Positions 5,126 to 5,991 of a DNA stretch of 5,991 bases are shown one piece after another. The stretch comes from an uncultured Gemmobacter sp. Lineage in GTDB: Bacteria; Pseudomonadota; Alphaproteobacteria; Rhodobacterales; Rhodobacteraceae. The position numbers and the translations under genes were made by a program. The notes below the pieces were generated by a model. That model made no database searches. It saw only the letters and a list, made by a program, of their open reading frames with translations, and had not been told where the DNA came from. The DNA lies in assembly GCA_937983495.1 (NCBI GenBank), contig CALKAA010000397.1, positions 1-5,991 of the forward strand. The letters are read 5' to 3'. Positions within the stretch are counted from its first letter, which is position 1. The number at the start of each line of letters is the position of its first letter.

Positions 5126-5674
5126 ATGCAAAGGCCAAAGTGGAACCGACGCGCGGTGGTTCTGGGCGGAATGGGGGCTTTTGCCGCCACCGCCTTGCGG
5201 GCCGCCGCAGCCCCAAGTTTCCAGTTCGAGGCAATCGACGGCGGGAAACTTGATACTGCGCAATGGCGTGGCAAGCCGGTGCTGGTGGTCAACACCGCCT
5301 CCATGTGCGGCTTTGCCCGGCAGTTCGATGCGCTGCAAACCTTGCAAGATCGTTATGCTGATCGCGGACTGGTGGTGCTGGCCGTCCCGTCTGACGATTT
5401 CAAGCAGGAATTGGGCAGTGAGGCCGAGGTCAAGGAGTTTTGCGCGATCAACTTTGACCTGACCCTGGCCATGACCAGCATCACCCGGGTTCTGGGGCCA
5501 GAGGCGCATCCCTTCTACCGCTGGATGGCCGAACAGCATGGTTTCACCCCTAGCTGGAACTTCAACAAGGTGCTGCTGGGGCCGGACGGGCAGCCACGCG
5601 ACACCTGGGGCGCACCCGTCGATCCGCTCTCCGCACGCATCACCACGGCCATCGAGGTTGCCTTGACCACATGA
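5126..5674 (+). CDS. Exported glutathione peroxidase-family protein with atypical active site
   Basis: Thioredoxin-fold protein of the GPx family, 182 residues, which would reduce peroxides with a thiol partner if active. The N-terminus MQRPKWNRRAVVLGGMGAF, then an Ala-rich stretch to about residue 29, looks like a twin-arginine (Tat) signal, although a Sec signal cannot be excluded; location would be the periplasm. The GPx signature is present as VNTASMCGF with candidate peroxidatic C61, and the later WNF motif gives W144 and N145 of the catalytic tetrad. The segment that in ordinary GPx is FPCNQF reads VPSDDF: the tetrad Gln is D91 and the Cys that often serves as resolving residue is S89. 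A second Cys, C106 (KEFC), remains. Peroxidase activity is therefore uncertain. The start at 5126 is set by AGGAGG. The gene overlaps the next by 4 bases. Confidence 0.85.
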   Translation: MQRPKWNRRAVVLGGMGAFAATALRAAAAPSFQFEAIDGGKLDTAQWRGKPVLVVNTASMCGFARQFDALQTLQDRYADRGLVVLAVPSDDFKQELGSEAEVKEFCAINFDLTLAMTSITRVLGPEAHPFYRWMAEQHGFTPSWNFNKVLLGPDGQPRDTWGAPVDPLSARITTAIEVALTT

Positions 5675-5991
5675 CGGCTCGCGCATTGGGCCCGCTGTTT
5701 CTGGGATCGGAAATCTATCGTGGCTCGTCTTATGGCGCAGGCCATCCTCTGCGGGTGCCACGGGTTTCCACCGTGATGGATCTGGGCCGCGCGCTTGGCT
5801 GGCTGCCACCTGAGCGCTACCGAGCCAGCCCGCGTGCCAAGGCCCCGGCGCTGACCCTCTGGCACGACCCGGATTATATCGCGGCACTGGAACAGGCCGA
5901 GGCGCTGACACGAGATGGCGTGATGCTGCCAGAGGCATGGCGCAAGCGCTTTGGTCTTGGCACCCTGTCAAACCCCGCCTTCCCCGAGATG
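5671..5991 (+). CDS. Histone deacetylase family (AcuC/amidohydrolase-like) protein, N-terminal part
   Basis: The first 107 codons are in the window and the frame is open to the right edge. The start MTARALGPLFLGSEIYRGSSYGAGHPLRVPRVSTVMDL carries the G-x-x-HP-L-x-x-PRV pattern of bacterial arginase/deacetylase-fold enzymes. It continues with WHDPDYIAALEQAE and ends FGLGTLSNPAFPEM, all typical of alphaproteobacterial histone deacetylase family proteins. These are zinc hydrolases of acetylated amines; the actual substrate (protein acetyl-lysine, acetylpolyamine or other) is unknown here. The metal ligands and catalytic His pair lie beyond the window, so activity cannot be judged. The ATG overlaps the GPx stop (ATGA), implying translational coupling; no separate ribosome site is obvious. 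Confidence 0.85.
   Translation, partial: MTARALGPLFLGSEIYRGSSYGAGHPLRVPRVSTVMDLGRALGWLPPERYRASPRAKAPALTLWHDPDYIAALEQAEALTRDGVMLPEAWRKRFGLGTLSNPAFPEM

Overview
The window looks like chromosomal DNA of an alphaproteobacterium, most likely Rhodobacterales. The support is high GC with strongly GC-biased third codon positions, a choline uptake cluster of the rhizobial/rhodobacterial ChoXWV type, and a DUF1178 protein, Nudix protein and histone-deacetylase-family protein that all read like Rhodobacter/Paracoccus relatives. This placement rests on recalled family resemblance, not on a search.

Left part (1-3828): a choline to glycine betaine module. On the minus strand lie betI (TetR-type choline-sensing repressor) and, 11 bases after it, the start of betB (betaine aldehyde dehydrogenase), which runs off the window. 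Within the last ~55 bases the betB reading frame appears to shift. Divergently, on the plus strand, choX, choW and choV encode the periplasmic binding protein, the permease and the ATPase of a choline ABC importer. The 126-base gap between betI and choX holds a near-perfect palindrome (810-829) that is the best candidate for the BetI operator, so one repressor probably controls uptake and oxidation together. A strong hairpin plus T-run between choX and choW probably attenuates transcription so that binding protein exceeds permease. choW and choV overlap by 4 bases, and a classic terminator follows choV.

Middle part (3828-4878): two minus-strand genes, a Nudix hydrolase followed by a DUF1178 putative zinc-binding protein, converge on choV. 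The last 18 bases of the DUF1178 gene, including its stop codon, are present as three tandem, diverged copies.

Right part (4879-5991): a 247-base intergenic region with a perfect 9-bp inverted repeat, a short direct repeat and weak promoter candidates. It is followed by a plus-strand pair overlapping by 4 bases: an exported, glutathione-peroxidase-fold protein lacking two usual catalytic/redox residues, and the N-terminal part of a histone deacetylase family (AcuC-like) protein cut by the window end.

I see no mobile element, CRISPR array, tRNA or rRNA. The gene content is mostly conventional. The points worth a second look are the betB frame break, the BetI palindrome, the intra-operon attenuator, the stop-codon-containing tandem repeat and the unusual GPx active site. 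I do not see evidence for a wholly new system.
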